The notes under the pieces are model-generated. The model did no database searches. It saw only the letters and a program-made list of their open reading frames with translations, and was not told the DNA's origin. Of a stretch of DNA of 64,000 nucleotides, positions 24,301 through 39,300 are shown piece after piece. The stretch is taken from positions 433,610 to 497,609 of the forward strand of contig NW_017803713.1 in NCBI RefSeq assembly GCF_001625305.1, read 5' to 3'. This stretch comes from Branchiostoma belcheri. Lineage: Eukaryota; Chordata; Leptocardii; Amphioxiformes; Branchiostomatidae. Every line of letters begins with the position of its first letter. Position 1 is the stretch's first letter. Made by a program: the position numbers and the translations under genes.

Positions 24301-27300
24301 AAAAGAACTAACTAACTGAAATGAAGTTGTGTTCTTGGGTAAGCGGAGATTATCCTTAACCCTGCCTGATCCTAACCCATCCAGCCACAAAACTACATAC
24401 TATATATTAGATAGACAAAGTTCTGGATACGATGGAAGTCAGGTAACGATTTCCTCCATTTTACCTAATACAAGTCGTATTTAATATGGTGTCAGATTTC
24501 TGTTGAAAGTAGACTACAGAACATCACAAGACTTTTTGTTCCTCCCCAGGTTCACGAGTTTAACTTGACGGACAGTGCCGGTGACAGCGCCGTCCTCATA
24601 TCAATAAACCCCGACCAGACCGGCGTCCATGTCCGCCTGTACCTTCGCAGTCAACACCCGCCCACCCGGGAGGTCTGTATCTGTATCAAAAGAACTGGTG
24701 TAACCTAGCCTATACAAGTCTTCGGAAAGCGGCTGGAAAGAGTAGGAATCGGCCAAATAGAGAGATAGCATGCCAGAAGAGTTGGTCTCCTGGAGAGAAC
24801 AGTTTGCTGCTCCCTACAAGGCTTCGGGTGCGGCAAAATGTACTCTCTAGCGGACCATGGCCAATTCCCTCGGCATAATATCTCTATATTTGACCGATCT
24901 CTACACTTTCCAGCCGCCTCCCGAAGCCTGGTAGAGGATAGGTATAACCGCCATCCGGTGCAACGCACCAGCTTCGCAGGCACGCGGCGCAGCGGCAGCT
25001 GGCTACATTACACAGAACGGCTTGTTGCACCTAACCCTTGAAAATCTAACTCTAAACATTTTTAAAGCCATCTAATGACAATGCCCCTTCTTTACTTGGT
25101 GACAGCGAGTTCCACACTGCGTGTCAGTTCGAGGAACGAATGAGTTTTTGAACACCTTAATCCTTGGTTCATACCTCTGGTACTTGAAGGAATAACTATT
25201 CCTTGTTCTTTTCTGAGTTGACATTAGGTTCTTAGTAGTTGGTACGTCCATAGGTTTATCAGTCATTTTGTACATCATGCATAATCTGGACATGTTTCGT
25301 ATGTCTTCAAGTGACACCCACTATGGATTTCTTTTCATTTCCGTGACACTAGGTCTACAACCTGACCACGACACTTCCACTGGAAGAGGATCAGCTGTAC
25401 TCCATTCCTCTTGGCAATAACACAGAGATCAGGTCTGATCCTTACCAGTGGTTGATTTCTGCGGAGTGGTTACGCGAGATGAACCAACAACGATACTTTG
25501 TCGGTAAGAACATTTTTCAATGACTTCCGAATCGTTACCTACTAAAATGTCGAAATTTATTCCAACATAAAGATTACACAGGTATCAAATTTTCAACGAC
25601 CATTGTCACCTTCATCATGTTAATGAATAACAAATCACTTCAAAACGTAATCTTGCAAGAGTTTCGGTTACAAACACGTGACCTTATTCACACGAGACTT
25701 TAAACTACCTGGTACGTCTTGACAAAAGTGCCAGGTAGTTTATATCGTCCAGACCACCGTCTGTTAAGTGATAGCTGGAGTGCCCAAATATACGTATATA
25801 TGGCCTCCTTAATGCCTCTTAGAACATAGTCCTTCGTTACGGTTCAACCAATTTGAAAGAAAGTAAACCTTTTTGACACCATTGACTCTGTATTTTACTT
25901 TATCCACGTTTTTCCACTTTTGCTTTACTCGTGTTTGGCACAGCCACTTAAACATTTTCAACATTAGTGGTAGATGACATATCAACCTTCTTGCTTAATA
26001 AAGTATATTTTCATCTATGGAAAATGCTCATTTGCACTAACGATTATAGTTTGTATTTTAGTTTATTTTAGCCTATACGTAGACATGATGCCTATTTGTT
26101 TCGCAGGTGTAGAACATGTCCCATACAACAGCACAGAGTTTGAAACACACAGAGTGAATCAGGACAACCGGTCTGAACCAGTGTATGGAGACGAAGACTT
26201 CGTCTTGAACTACACCTTCCGGGTCTTCAGGTCAACATGTCTCTTCTTCGATACCACGGAGCAGATGTGGAAGTCAGATGGGTGTGAGGTGAGTCAAATA
26301 TGTTCTACTAAACTAGACGTATCAACGTGAGTATTCTTGGGAACATTGTTTAGAATAAGACTAAACAGAGCAGTAGAATGCCAACAACAATGTTCCGAAT
26401 ACATTCATGTATATTGTGAGGGCTTCTCCAGCTCTGTTCTGCTTCAAAATGTAACCAAATACAGTACTTGTTACTATGGTGACAGACGTCGAGTAAAGAT
26501 CATTGACCATTTTATTTACTGTAATTCCTGATTTGTTCACTGTACTGATAAGTTCACTGTTTTCACTGTTGCTTCTGTACAGTGAACCTATCATTACAGT
26601 TAACAAATAATTCCTGGACTTTCTTTTTTCTGCACCTGTCACCACCGTGAACATATAGTTCCGTGAACATGTCCATTTTTCTCCGACCGTGAAATTTTGC
26701 TACCATGAACATAAAGTGAATTACAGTATTTGTTTGGAGAAGAGGAAGAAGAAGAAACTGAGCAAAAGCAATATGTTTTCCTTCTGCGAAGGTTAACATG
26801 AATACGCTTTGTACGTTTAACAATAGCAATGATCCTTCTCTCAGGTCGGCCCCCTGACGACAGACACAGTCACTCACTGCCTGTGTAACCACCTGACGGC
26901 GTTCGGCTCAGACTTCCAGTTCTTCGTGGCTCCGAACTCCCTGAACATCCTGAAGGCTCTGGAAGGGTTTAAAGACATCAGCTCTAACCCGGGTGTGGTC
27001 GTCACTATCGCTGTAGTGGTCGGCATCTATCTGCTGTTTGTGATCTGGGCTCGGAGGGAAGACAGGAAGGACGCTACAAAGGTTTTTATTCCTCTCTTTT
27101 TCTTTTTCTTTATTTCTCTCTTTTTCTCTTCCTTTCTTTCTTCCTTTCTTTCTTTCTTTCTTTCTTCCTTTCTTTCTTTTGGCTAATTTCATGTTTTTAG
27201 GCTTATTTTGCACTGGAATTTTTCTATGGCAACAAATATAATACATTTTTTTATTACGATCTCGACCACCATAGCTATAGTAACGACCAATATTTTTATA

Positions 27301-30300
27301 ATACATATTTTTCTAAATTATTTTTATATTTAGCCAAATGCTATACTGCCCAGTGCCAAATGCTAGATCAGTGTTAGTATGATCAGTAAGGAACTGCTTA
27401 CTGTTCGAATGTGACGAAATTTCATTAAAGGAAGGTAGAACTTTCTGTGTCTCCGCAAACACTATTGGAAGTTTGCGACACTACAAAGTGCATTGATCGT
27501 ACAAGAAGTTGTGTATTTTCACGGTATTCATGTGGTCCACAGGTCGGTGCTACAGTGCTGGGAGGTGCGGACGGTCGCAGCCATGTGTATCAAGTCCTGG
27601 TGTTCACAGGAGCGAGGGCGGACGCCAGCACGTCTGCTAAGGTAGGGAACTGCTTGTTTGTTTATTTAGGATCTCCATTAGTGAGATCTCCATTAATTTT
27701 TACAATACTCTTCCTGGGGTCCGTAGTGAATCTTTAGATAGTAGTATTTGGACCATCACACATGGCTCGCCCTAAACCCGGGAGCTCCATTTAACGTCCT
27801 ATCCGAGGGACGTCCCTAACCAAAGGTTGGTACCCATGTTCACCTGTGTGAAGTGTATAGTGCCTTTCCCAAGGGCACTAGATCGGGGACAAGGTAGGAT
27901 CCAAACCCGGGACTTCTTGGTCCTGAGCCGAACACTCTACCGTTACACCACACGATCTCACGTGCAATTGTAACAAATCCAATCAGGAAAACTAGGGTTC
28001 CAATACTTCGTACCTTCGACAATGATGTTAATCATTTCGACTAAAGCTAGCTATCGTCCAAAGTCGTGACCCTATCATGTCCAGATCACGAGATATCTAA
28101 ACTTGACGTTTTGCTGTAGTACCTCAACGAACCGCTAGGAAGTCCAAGATCTAATCGATTCGAGGTCTCACCAAGTCCTTTACACCTACAAAGTTCCATG
28201 GCAATCCATTCATAGCTTTTTGAGTTATCGTGCTAAACCATATGCATATATGCAAACGCTACTCGTATCGTATAGGTTCATAGTTCAAACCCTATACATT
28301 GTTTAGCTTACGGGTATTTTTACGGTTCGTTCCTGGAATATCTGTTTTTTCTACAACCTTTGACCTTTTGCTAACAGGTGTCCATCATCCTTCACGGGGA
28401 GTACGGTACATCCGGGCCACACACGCTGGATGACGTCACGCGGGTCACGTTCATGGAAGGCGGGGTCGACACGTTCGTGGTGACGTCACGCCGGCCGCTA
28501 GGTGTCCTCATGGCACTGCACGTCTGGCACGACAACCGGGGACACGATCCGTCTTGGTAAGGAGCTTCACAAACATCTGGTTCTAAAAAAAAACAAATGT
28601 TAAACCCTATTGTAATAAAACCCTAGTGATGAAATTTTAGAAAAAATAGCCTTGTCACAGCTGAGGTAATGGTATGGTCCACCATCTTGGATTTTGACAA
28701 ATCACATTAAATTAGCATAAATTATGAATTAAAATTACCTAAAATTACATTTCATTGATATTTAAAAAGTTGACAATTTTACTCCTCAACCCAAAAATAA
28801 TAAATTTCGCAAAAATACCTCAAAGACATTCGTGTCAAATGATCACACAGATGCGAAGTTATTGCCAAATATCTTTCAAGAAAGTCACTAAGATTTGGTG
28901 GCTCTATCACAAGACATTTAGACGATGTCTGATATAACATTTGGCTCAAAGTACCCTCCCCCCGTTTGAATAGGGCTAAGGTATTATGCTGTAATATACC
29001 TCTTGAGGGCAGTATTCTTGAATCAGTTCTTGAAGATTTAGACATCCAGGTAATGAGATACCTAGCAGTGATTCAAGCAAATGAACAGATTTAACAAAAA
29101 AGATCAGACGTTTCAGGTAGCATCCACTACCTTTTGTCAGTGACTGAAAGAAATCTGTAGTCACATTCTTTGAATTCACTCAAATGTAACTGTGAGTGCT
29201 GCATGTATATGTCTCTTCACTGTCTTGACTTTTCTGCAGGTTTCTGGACAAGATCATCATTACTGACACCCAGGATGATTCCATGACAACTTTCCTCTGC
29301 AACAAGTAAGGAAAATTACTATACTATCAAAATAGTTCAAATGGGAAAATTTACTTAACACACAATCGAAAAGTTAGTGCTTCTTTCGCTATCATACAAA
29401 GAACAATCAACAATAAAAATGTACCTCGTGTTCTACTTTACATTGTGAACTTATTAATAAACTGCAAAATTGCCAAAGTCTTTGCTCCAGAGAAGTGCGG
29501 TTATGTCTTCCAGATTCTATTCGCAATTTTCAACTGATTCTTAATGTTGGATACGTCCTCCATCTAACGCACTCATACGAACAGCTCTTTGCTAATGGTG
29601 GGGTCGTGTGGCGTAGAGTGCTCGACTCGGAACCAAGAGGTGATGATGATGATGATGATTTTTGATGACATTTTGTAACTTGTTTCGTCGCCACGCCATG
29701 GTCATGAAATGTTGAAACTTGGAATATAAAAAAAAAAATGTTCCAGGTGGTTGGCTGTGGAGGAGGATGACGGTAGAGTGGACCGGATTCTCGTGGCGGC
29801 AACGGACGAGGAACTGACCAGGTTCGGCACCTTGTTCTCCAGCAAGATGTCTAAAAACTTCCGAGACGGACATCTGTGGTACTCCGTGCTGGGAAGGCCG
29901 GCAACAAGGTAGGAGATTATCATAAAGGTTCATCTGTGTTAACGTTCAACTTGGTAGTCACACGTTTAAAGTTAGAACTTTAAAGTGCAATCCAACATAA
30001 AGAAAGATCTCTCACCTAGAGCTTTCGACAAACCACTCTGATCTTCCTCTGAGTCAGTAGATTGACCCAGTGAAGCTTGCCACGTGGCTCCTTTCGGAAA
30101 AGGACTGCAGTCAGAATTCTGCAGAATTCTGGGAACTAGAGCCAGAATTCTGTGAATAATTCTGCTACGTATACATATTTCTTACATTATTTTTACTTTT
30201 ATATCACAATATTAACCCATCTAGATGAACGGTTGCTGAGATACGGAATTAGTCCGGACTTACACCGGACGTCCAGAATTAAACTTGAGGCTGTTACATT

Positions 30301-33300
30301 GTCACAGATTCGAATAAAACTTCGTTCCTCTGCTTGTCTTTTCCCGCAGCCCGTTCACCCGGGTGCAGCGCGCCTCCTGCTGCCTGTCTCTGCTGCTCTG
30401 CTCCATGGTCGTCAACATCATGTTCTTCGGGAGGGGAGGCAACTTCCAGCGCCCGTCTCCCATCTCCGTCCTGGGGTTCGCCATACAGATCCCCATCAAC
30501 TGGGAACAAGTAAGTCACGATGACTAGAATGAACTAGATGCAAATGCAATGCAAATTCGTAATGTTTACCTTTGGACATGGTCTGCTCTGTTAATTCTTA
30601 CTCATACATATTCACATACATGTACTACTAGTATACAGGAGCAGAGCAGACCATGAAATTACATCATTATGTAACCCAACACCAGTTACCATTACGAGAG
30701 ACGTCAATAAATCAGGTCATTGGCCAAGTCAGAGGTCAGTGTTTGGATCGGAAGAAGAAGAAATTGAGTAAAAACAATATGTTTTCCTTCGGTAAACATA
30801 AAAAGGAGTTTTATTTGGAGAGATTATTTGGTGTGAAATACAGAAAGACAGTAGTGGCCTTACTATATCGCGTTCCAAGCAGCTCTTATTGGGTCGTGTG
30901 GCAGAACCAAGAGTGTTTGTCTCAGAACCAAGAGGTCCCGGGTTCGACCCCTGCCATGTCGTCGATTTTTCTCCATTGGGAAAGGCACTTTACGACTTTT
31001 CCTCACATCGCTCAGGTCAAGATGAGTATTGTGTGAAAATAAGTCGTACATATGTCGCACAAAATTCAGCTGTCTTTAACTCATGATCAAGACATTTCGT
31101 TCTGTCACAGGCTACCTTAACAGTCTAAGATAATAAATTTGTACGACGACCTATAACGAACGTGACCACGCGAAAACGTTTTACTCTGGTCTTTTGCTCA
31201 TGTACACTTTTGGTCCATCTTTTTCCTGACAGGTGATAATCGGCATACAGAGCGCTCTGATCGTGTTTCCTGTGAACCTGGCTATCGTGCAGATTTTCCG
31301 GTACTGCAGACCCAGGGGGAAGAAAATTAGACCCGCAACTCCTGCTTCTGGTAAGGTTTTCATATGACGCGGAAGGAAAATGTTTAATAAACTCACTTAC
31401 TCACTCATTTACTCAATTAGTTACGTCACTATCACTCAATATTCAGTAACTAACTAACTCACCCACTCGCTCAGTCACTCAGTCAATCGCCCACTCACTA
31501 ATTCACTCAATAATTCACTCACTTAAGCCACTCTCATCCAGTCACTCACTCTGCCACTCGCTCGCTCACTCACTCGCTCGCTCACTTACCGACTCACTTT
31601 CATTTCTATTTTGGTATCTGCATTTCTAATATGGGTGCATGTCAGGCATTCTCTGTTGGCAAAAAGTAATACGTAAATGTTGGATACATGTTTTATTCAA
31701 TTTTAGTGTTTTTGAATGTCACTTCGCATGGAATCGTTGTTGGAAGAATTCAAAATATGAGTGCCAGAAAAAATCGAGGCAACTCATATTTGTAGAACTA
31801 ACATGTTAACTTGGGTTTTATTTGTTGAATGAGATTTCCTGTTGATAGCTGGAAGCGAATAAGCGTAAGAGAGTGTGAATTATTGTGTTTTTTTTTGCTG
31901 TATCAGCTTATAATTACGGCAAGGTTTATCAGAGTCAGCATCATGATGCAGCTAACTTCGTCAAAGACTTCACACCGATCCGGCCAGCCACCTCCCGGCC
32001 GCACGGGGCTCGGAGATGGAGCGAGTTCGCTGACTCAGGGTATGACGATCACGTGACTGACGCCAGCTCCAGTCAGGGACGTCATAGTCTCGCGAGAGTT
32101 GGAAGTTCCCGCGAGGGAAGTAGAACAGGAGACGACACTGATGGTGAGAAGATACAAGATGATAACAGTGTCCGAGGCTATTTTTCTTTACGTTTAGGAT
32201 TCAAGTTTTATTATAAGCAATAAGAAAGTTTTGATAACAACTACCGCATATCATTCTTTATTTTTTGTTCTAAATGATATATTTGTCATTTAGCAACATT
32301 TAACAAAATAGTAGAGGGTCGTTTCAAATATGTAATTTCTAATTTCACTTTCGGCAGGTTCCTCGGTGTTTGAAATGCCAACTGCTCAGCAAACAAAGAA
32401 AAAGAAGAAATGCCTCCTTCCCTGGTGGTGTGTTTACTTCGGTAAGTGAAGACATTGTTTTGGCCATACATCCATATTTTATGGCTTATGTTGATTAGCT
32501 ATTCAAATATGTTGACGTACGTGTAAAGGCATAGATATAGAGATATAGAGAACAAAAAATATCTTCATGAAGATTTTGCATAGTAGGCCTCTATCTAAAT
32601 ACAGTTTAGGCCATGTTGATTTGATTATATGGATGACATCTGCACGCGCATCGGCCGTTTCAAAAAAAGTTTTCAACCATACTGTAAATCATACAAAACA
32701 GTTGCAAAATGTGCAACCGTAAGTTGCAAAAAATTATTTAAAAACGACACCAATGTCGTAGAATGCCAAAATCATTTGAGGTTCCCAGAGGATGTCATCC
32801 ATATGATCAAATCAACATGGCCTTACCATCGATCAACACAATCACAATTTTATGAAAGCCAATATTATGTTGATGAATGTAAAACATCTAGACGGAACAT
32901 AACATATTATTAACTAGAGAGGCCGACATTTGCTTGGGAGCAAATACACCATATTTCAGTCCATCTCCCTCCCACGTGGACTATTCCAAACTTACTCCAG
33001 TGTAAAACTGGCAAAGATTCTCAAATAAATGAATTATATAGTAGCTATGTAATTGAGAACAAAGATGCAAGAACAAGCACATTGAATCTCGAAAGCTTTA
33101 CTAATCTTATTAGAGGTATGCAAATACTAACAATGATGAGATTTGATACATTTTGAAGGTCTAAGGCACATAAAATTGAATGTGTGGGTCATTACGCACG
33201 ACTTACGTGCAATGTGACCTCAGGTAACCCGCAATGGAACACGTGTTCCATTGCCAATGGCAGATGGAATGGGCCATTCTTTAGATAGAACATGGAACGG

Positions 33301-36300
33301 GTATAGCACTTTTGGCCCTTTTTTTGCTGAAAATAACCATTAAAGTCCCCCAAATGAGTCATTTGGAAGTGGTGTATGCCAAATATGTGACTGCTACTCT
33401 GTAGACACATGTTCAAGGTACCCTTATACCGAAGTTCAGATCATTTGGTTGTAAAAGCAGGGCTCAGGATCCAAAAATCCATTTTTGGCGAAAAATGCCC
33501 CAAAAAACCTTCATAAAAATTTTTCAAAGGCATGTATCAAAAAAATGAAAAAAAAGCCTGGGGGTATTGGTGCACTCTACCTCCATGCCAAATTTCAAGT
33601 CATTTGGCTGAATGATGACAGAGTTGAATCCCTTTGACTGTTTGGCAGGAGGAGGAGAAGAAGAAGAAGAAGAAACATCAGAGAACACAATATATTTCAT
33701 CCATACCATGGTATGGACTGAAATATAATTAAGAGGAAATAGATCAAGCAACTGGGTGGATTATATGATAGGTCAGACGTTTCAGGTAGCATGTACTATC
33801 TTGTATCAGTGACTGAGGAATCTTAGTACCTCATTTCGTTTTTTTTTTCCAAAATCTGCAGGTTGGTTTCTGTTGTTTTCCACATGTTCCCTGTCGGCGT
33901 TCTTCACCATGTTGTACGGGTTCGAGTACGGCCGGGAGAAGGCCGAGGCTTGGATATTCACCTTCCTCACGTCATTTATCTTCGACCTGCTCATCACCCA
34001 ACCGCTCAAGATCTTTTTGCTTGCGCTTTTCTTCGCACTTATAATCAAGGTAACACCAAATGTATGATTTGATATTAATCAATTTATAGATCATGACACT
34101 ATGACGATCACTGAAATGCTGCCATCAGGTCATCATCATCACAAGTAGCACCATCTTCTTTCTCATCATCCACATGATAATCATTATCATAATTCCAGGA
34201 TATAGTTAAAAATAACCCCAATCTAACAGGATTTGTTTCTCCTTTTTTTCCTGTGTTGCCAATTATTTGATACTAACTTGTAGCCACGGACATACATGTA
34301 TCTGTTTGGAGATTACCGACTTTCTATATCTGTGATTTAATTGTCATAATTCCAGGATGTAGTTGAGAATAGAAACCGAGTACAGTAAGAGCTAACAAGA
34401 TTTAGCGTTATTGTTTAAAATCATAATAATTATATCCTTAGAAACCTGATCAATCCGATGAGGATGTGCCGCCTCCAACACCTGTACAGGAAGATGAGGA
34501 GTATCTGGGGCTCTATCACATGGTACGTCTGTGTGGTTTGTTGGTTTGATTTATTTTGCATATAAAGAGTAACAAGTGCTTTCGCAAAAATTTCCGCCTC
34601 AATGAAAAGGCTTACAGTATTTACTAACTATTGGATATTTGATGAGTATATTATAATGGCATATGATGTGTTTATGATGTGTGAGGTTATAATTAGATGT
34701 GAAATTGCTAATGAACATGGAGTTTATCATTTCAAGGGCGATGGAAGAGGAAAGTAGCTATGTATATGTCATGTACTTGTATAGATGTTTAACGAGTATA
34801 ATATCAAGATCAGTGGGGGGTGGGTGAAAAGCCTTAAGGCTTGTAGGGATCGTCCACCGACATTTGGAAAATTATAGTCATTATAAGTGTCATCTGTTAC
34901 ATTGACATAAATCAGTGCTTGCATCAGGTTCCGACTATCAATAACATTCGCTGAATCTGAATACGATAGGTTGTAAACATTTGATTGGATGGGCACAGAA
35001 ATAGCGGTTTTCTTTTTTAATAGCTCGCAAATTGTGGTTTTAAAATGTTACAAGTGTTTCTGTTCCGGGGCTATGAAGGCTATGAAGTCATTCTTTTAAC
35101 AACTAGATCTTAAATAAACAAATATGCAATAGATGCATTATTAGGTGTTCTACAGATTCAGAAAATGCTAGATCTGATGTATAACATTCGGATTTTATGT
35201 ACTAGGCTGCCGGTAAGTTGTCGTCCAAGGCAGCAGGCCAGGTCGGTCCTCCTGACGCCGGTCAGCTCCAGACTGCCCGGGAGAGGCGGTTCGTGGAGGT
35301 GGGCATGCGCACTGCCCTGTACGACGCCGGGTTCTACTTCGTCTACATCCTGTTGTTGTTGGTCGTTGCCAATGGCAACAGGGACACCTCCATGTTTCAC
35401 CTGACTCGGCATCTACAGGACACTTTTGGCGAGTCATTTTCAGAGGTGATTTAACGTATTAGTAACTTTGGACAACATAATGGTTTGTTGTACAACAATT
35501 GCATGGCAGTTACCTGCAGACACTGAATAACACTTTTTCAAGAATTTTAATCAAAGCATTATCTTTCCGAATGAATGATCGGTAACTACTAAAATAAGGT
35601 ATTCCAAACATTATATTGCTTATGTCTTGGTTACTTTGCGACTTTTTATCTGACAAATCTGCATTGTCAATTTGATACTGTCTTGTCAATTTTATACTGT
35701 TTTGTCAGTTTTATACTGTGTTGCCAATTATTTTTAGTTTTTTTTAGATTACCGATTTTGTATATCTGTTAGAAGAAGTCGACTTTGTTTATCTGTTAGA
35801 AGATGTCAAATCTACCCATCGGTAAACCTGCCAAGTCAATGATTGCATATTCATGCAAATCTCCTGTAATCATGTAATGAAAACGTCCCGTTCCACTCTG
35901 TGCAGAGCACAGCGGCAGTGGCCATCTCCATTTCTGTAGCCCTTGGGCCATACAGTTGTGCCAGCACTACAGAAGGGGGGCGAGCCCGCTAGTGTTGTGT
36001 GTTCGACCTCCTCATATTTTTGTAGTAGATGCTAAGTGCTACGCCGAGAACGCAGTATGACTGGGGTTTGAACTCACGACCTCTTGGTTACAAAGCGAGC
36101 ACTTTATCGGATTGAGCTATTGCACCGGTTGACATCTAATTCAAGCTTTGCTGATTTTCTCCAGGTGACTGACACCGAATCCTTTTGGACGTTTTTGAGG
36201 GAGAGTGTCATTCCAGAGACGCATGCGCAGCATTGGTACAACGATGACCCGTTTTCTCATCGAGGATTCCTGCAGGACAGCACGTCTTTTGTCGTGGGGA

Positions 36301-39300
36301 ACGCCAGACTCCGACAACTTCGCGTCAAGACAAGTACGCAACATCGTAGATTCTTAGATAAGGCCATGTTGATTTGATTATATGGATGACATCCGCACGC
36401 GCATGAAGTTTCAGCCGTTCAAAAAAAAGGTTTTCAACCAAACTGTAAATCGTACAAAACAGCTGCAAAATAAGCAAATATATACAGTAGATTAAAAAAA
36501 CATTGGAAAACGATACCAATGTCGTAGAATGCCAAAATCAAACGAAAAAGACGAAAATGTAAGGAAATGAATGTGAAGACTAGATTATTCGCCAAACTAT
36601 ACAACGTCATTTGTTCAACATTCAAAACCACGTAAATTTCATAGTGAAAGTAACTTTTTGGTGGCCAAACTTTTCTTGTATTTGCACGCTCGCATCAGTT
36701 TTGGGGTTCCCAAAGGATGTCATCCATATAATCCAATCAACATGGCCTAAATAGATACGAGTAAATAAAATATTGAAAGTCTTAAGCACCTGTCACACAT
36801 TTAGAACTTTCCTCCACCAGTTTGGGAGCAATATTATCAGATTAAGGCCACGCCTATACACATCGAATTGAATTTGAGTTAAATTTGATTCGAATATGAC
36901 CCCCGAAAACGCCCAAACATTTCCAATTATCAGCCAAAGATCAGCTAAAATTGCCCCAACCTCTCGTCCACGCCCGACTGTTAAAAAAATTGAAACATTT
37001 GGCTGGCGCCGCAGTAGTAAACCTTTTCGAACATTAACCAACCACAGCCAACTTTGCTCCCGACCTACTCCCAGCTATGGTTGAGGGCAGTTCGCCAATG
37101 TTAGGGGGATGTACATATTCTGCTACGTGTGACACAGGAATTATGTTAGCCAATAAATCAACATTATTGCGCATTCAATCATTCATTCATTCATTCATTC
37201 AATCATACAGACAAGCGTGAACACATTCACCACAAATCTTTATACAAAAATGTTGTCAATATTTGCAGATGCCAGCTGTGCTGTCCCAAGAAGCTTTGCG
37301 AACATCCTGGATGACTGTGACGAGTCGTACAGCCTCTGGACTGCTGATGACGTCAGCCATGACGTAGGGTGGAGGGCATTGGTCCAGAACGACAATGAGA
37401 CATCGGCAGGGTTACAACCATGGAAATATCACTTTGCGTCCCTTAGTGGTAAGAAAGACAAGTACCAACGCTTCAGGGATTTAGATGTATAATATATCAT
37501 CATATAGCCGGGTGACGTTGACCAATCAGAAGGCTCCATTCTACATTCCTTACATTATGACGCCGTAATGTCACAAATAGAGTCAAAATCGCTGCGCTCA
37601 CTTGGTGGCTTTATTCGGTGGTTGTAGCAACTGGGAAGGCTTTATCACACCATATTCACCTCGGGCGGGTCATTAGCCCTTTAATATAATATAATGTAAT
37701 ATAATATAATATAATATAATGCAGTTAAATTTAAGCTGTTATATATGACTGACAAAAATAACATACAAGGAAAATGTACTTCAAAAAAATATAGGTACAT
37801 GTTATCTTGAAGGTTCATCTATGTTGCTGGACTGTAAATCTATGTTGCTAGATTATAAGTTGCAGAAAGTCTGTGGCACTCCTGTCGTCACAAATAAGAA
37901 CAAACACATGCATATAGAATTTCCTGGACATTCAAAACACTTGCATATAAAATCGCATGGACATTCGGTCTCATAAAAATCTTGGACGCAGAAGCAGACT
38001 TTTTTGTATTAAAAAGGCCATCTACATCATGTCAGGGCATTGCAACCATCCCTCAACAAAGACGGGGGCGCCACAGACTTTAAACTTGCTTCATTATAGT
38101 TACATGTTCACAAACGTTTGTAAAGCTTGATTGTCCATCTACAATCTTTCCTGGTTCGTTTTCAATTCTTTTAAATATCCATTGCAGTGGCCAGTCCCTT
38201 GTACGGTCTATTTTCCTCCTACTATGACGGCGGGTACATCGTGGAACTGTCGGACAACATGACTGCCGACTTGGCGACCGTAGACGAACTTGAACAACTC
38301 GGGTGGATGGACGACAACACTCGGGCCGTCATCATTGAGATGATCGTCTACAACCCAAACGCCAACTTGTTCTCCACGGTAGAGTTGATGGCAGAATTCT
38401 CAACTATTGGGAAGGCTTTTCCTCAAACTCAGGTAGTGAACCAAATCATTTTTTAAATAAATAACAAAGTTCATCATTTGTGACCACTTGTTTAACAAGA
38501 TCTGGCGTTTTGATTACCGTCTTTCATCTTGATCAGGGCAGTTATGACTGGTACACTCTACACTGAAGCGAGGTGTTTCTCAGTGCAAATTTAAGTGCAC
38601 CTGAAACACCTAGCCGAAGTGCACAGTAAACCATTCATAATTGTTTTGATGAAAAATGCTACCCCCATTCGGAATAATAGTATTACCTGACAACTTAGCG
38701 CATACACGTTCAAAACAGTCTACACATTAGACGATCAAATCGCGGTCTTCACGGGAGTATCCAATTATTCTGACACCCGAAAATACAGATGCAATGAACC
38801 AAACAAATTACATCATCTGGACCCCCAAAACTAACGATATACCGAAATTTAAAGACATTTGTCAAACCGACAGCTGCGAACACAGAATCACGAAGACAGT
38901 AACCATTCCGCGGAAGGATATCAACATGCAATGAACAAAAAAAATACATCATCTGGATCCCGATAACTAACGATATACTGAAAACTAAATACATCTGTTA
39001 AACTGACCATGAGTTACAGCTGCGAGCGAAGACAGTAACCCTTACGCGGAAGGATATCAACATTGTCTCCACTTATTTCCACGCGTGCAGGTGACGACAG
39101 TACGGCTGTACCAGTACGTCACGGACTGGGGTTACGTCATGATGGCCTTCCAGATCGCCTTCATCCTGGTCACCATCATCTTCTGCATCAGAGAGCGTGA
39201 GTTGCGATAGAACTGTCGAATCTATCTTTCTTTTTGTACCTTTGAAAGCCACGTAGAAACATTCATTAAATCTGCACATCAAAAATCCTCCAGAGTGTTG

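Noticed and set aside
35990-36130. tRNA gene on the minus strand
   Set aside because: Same reasoning: inverted B-box-like GGTTTGAACTCACGACC belongs to SINE S2, which is present three times.
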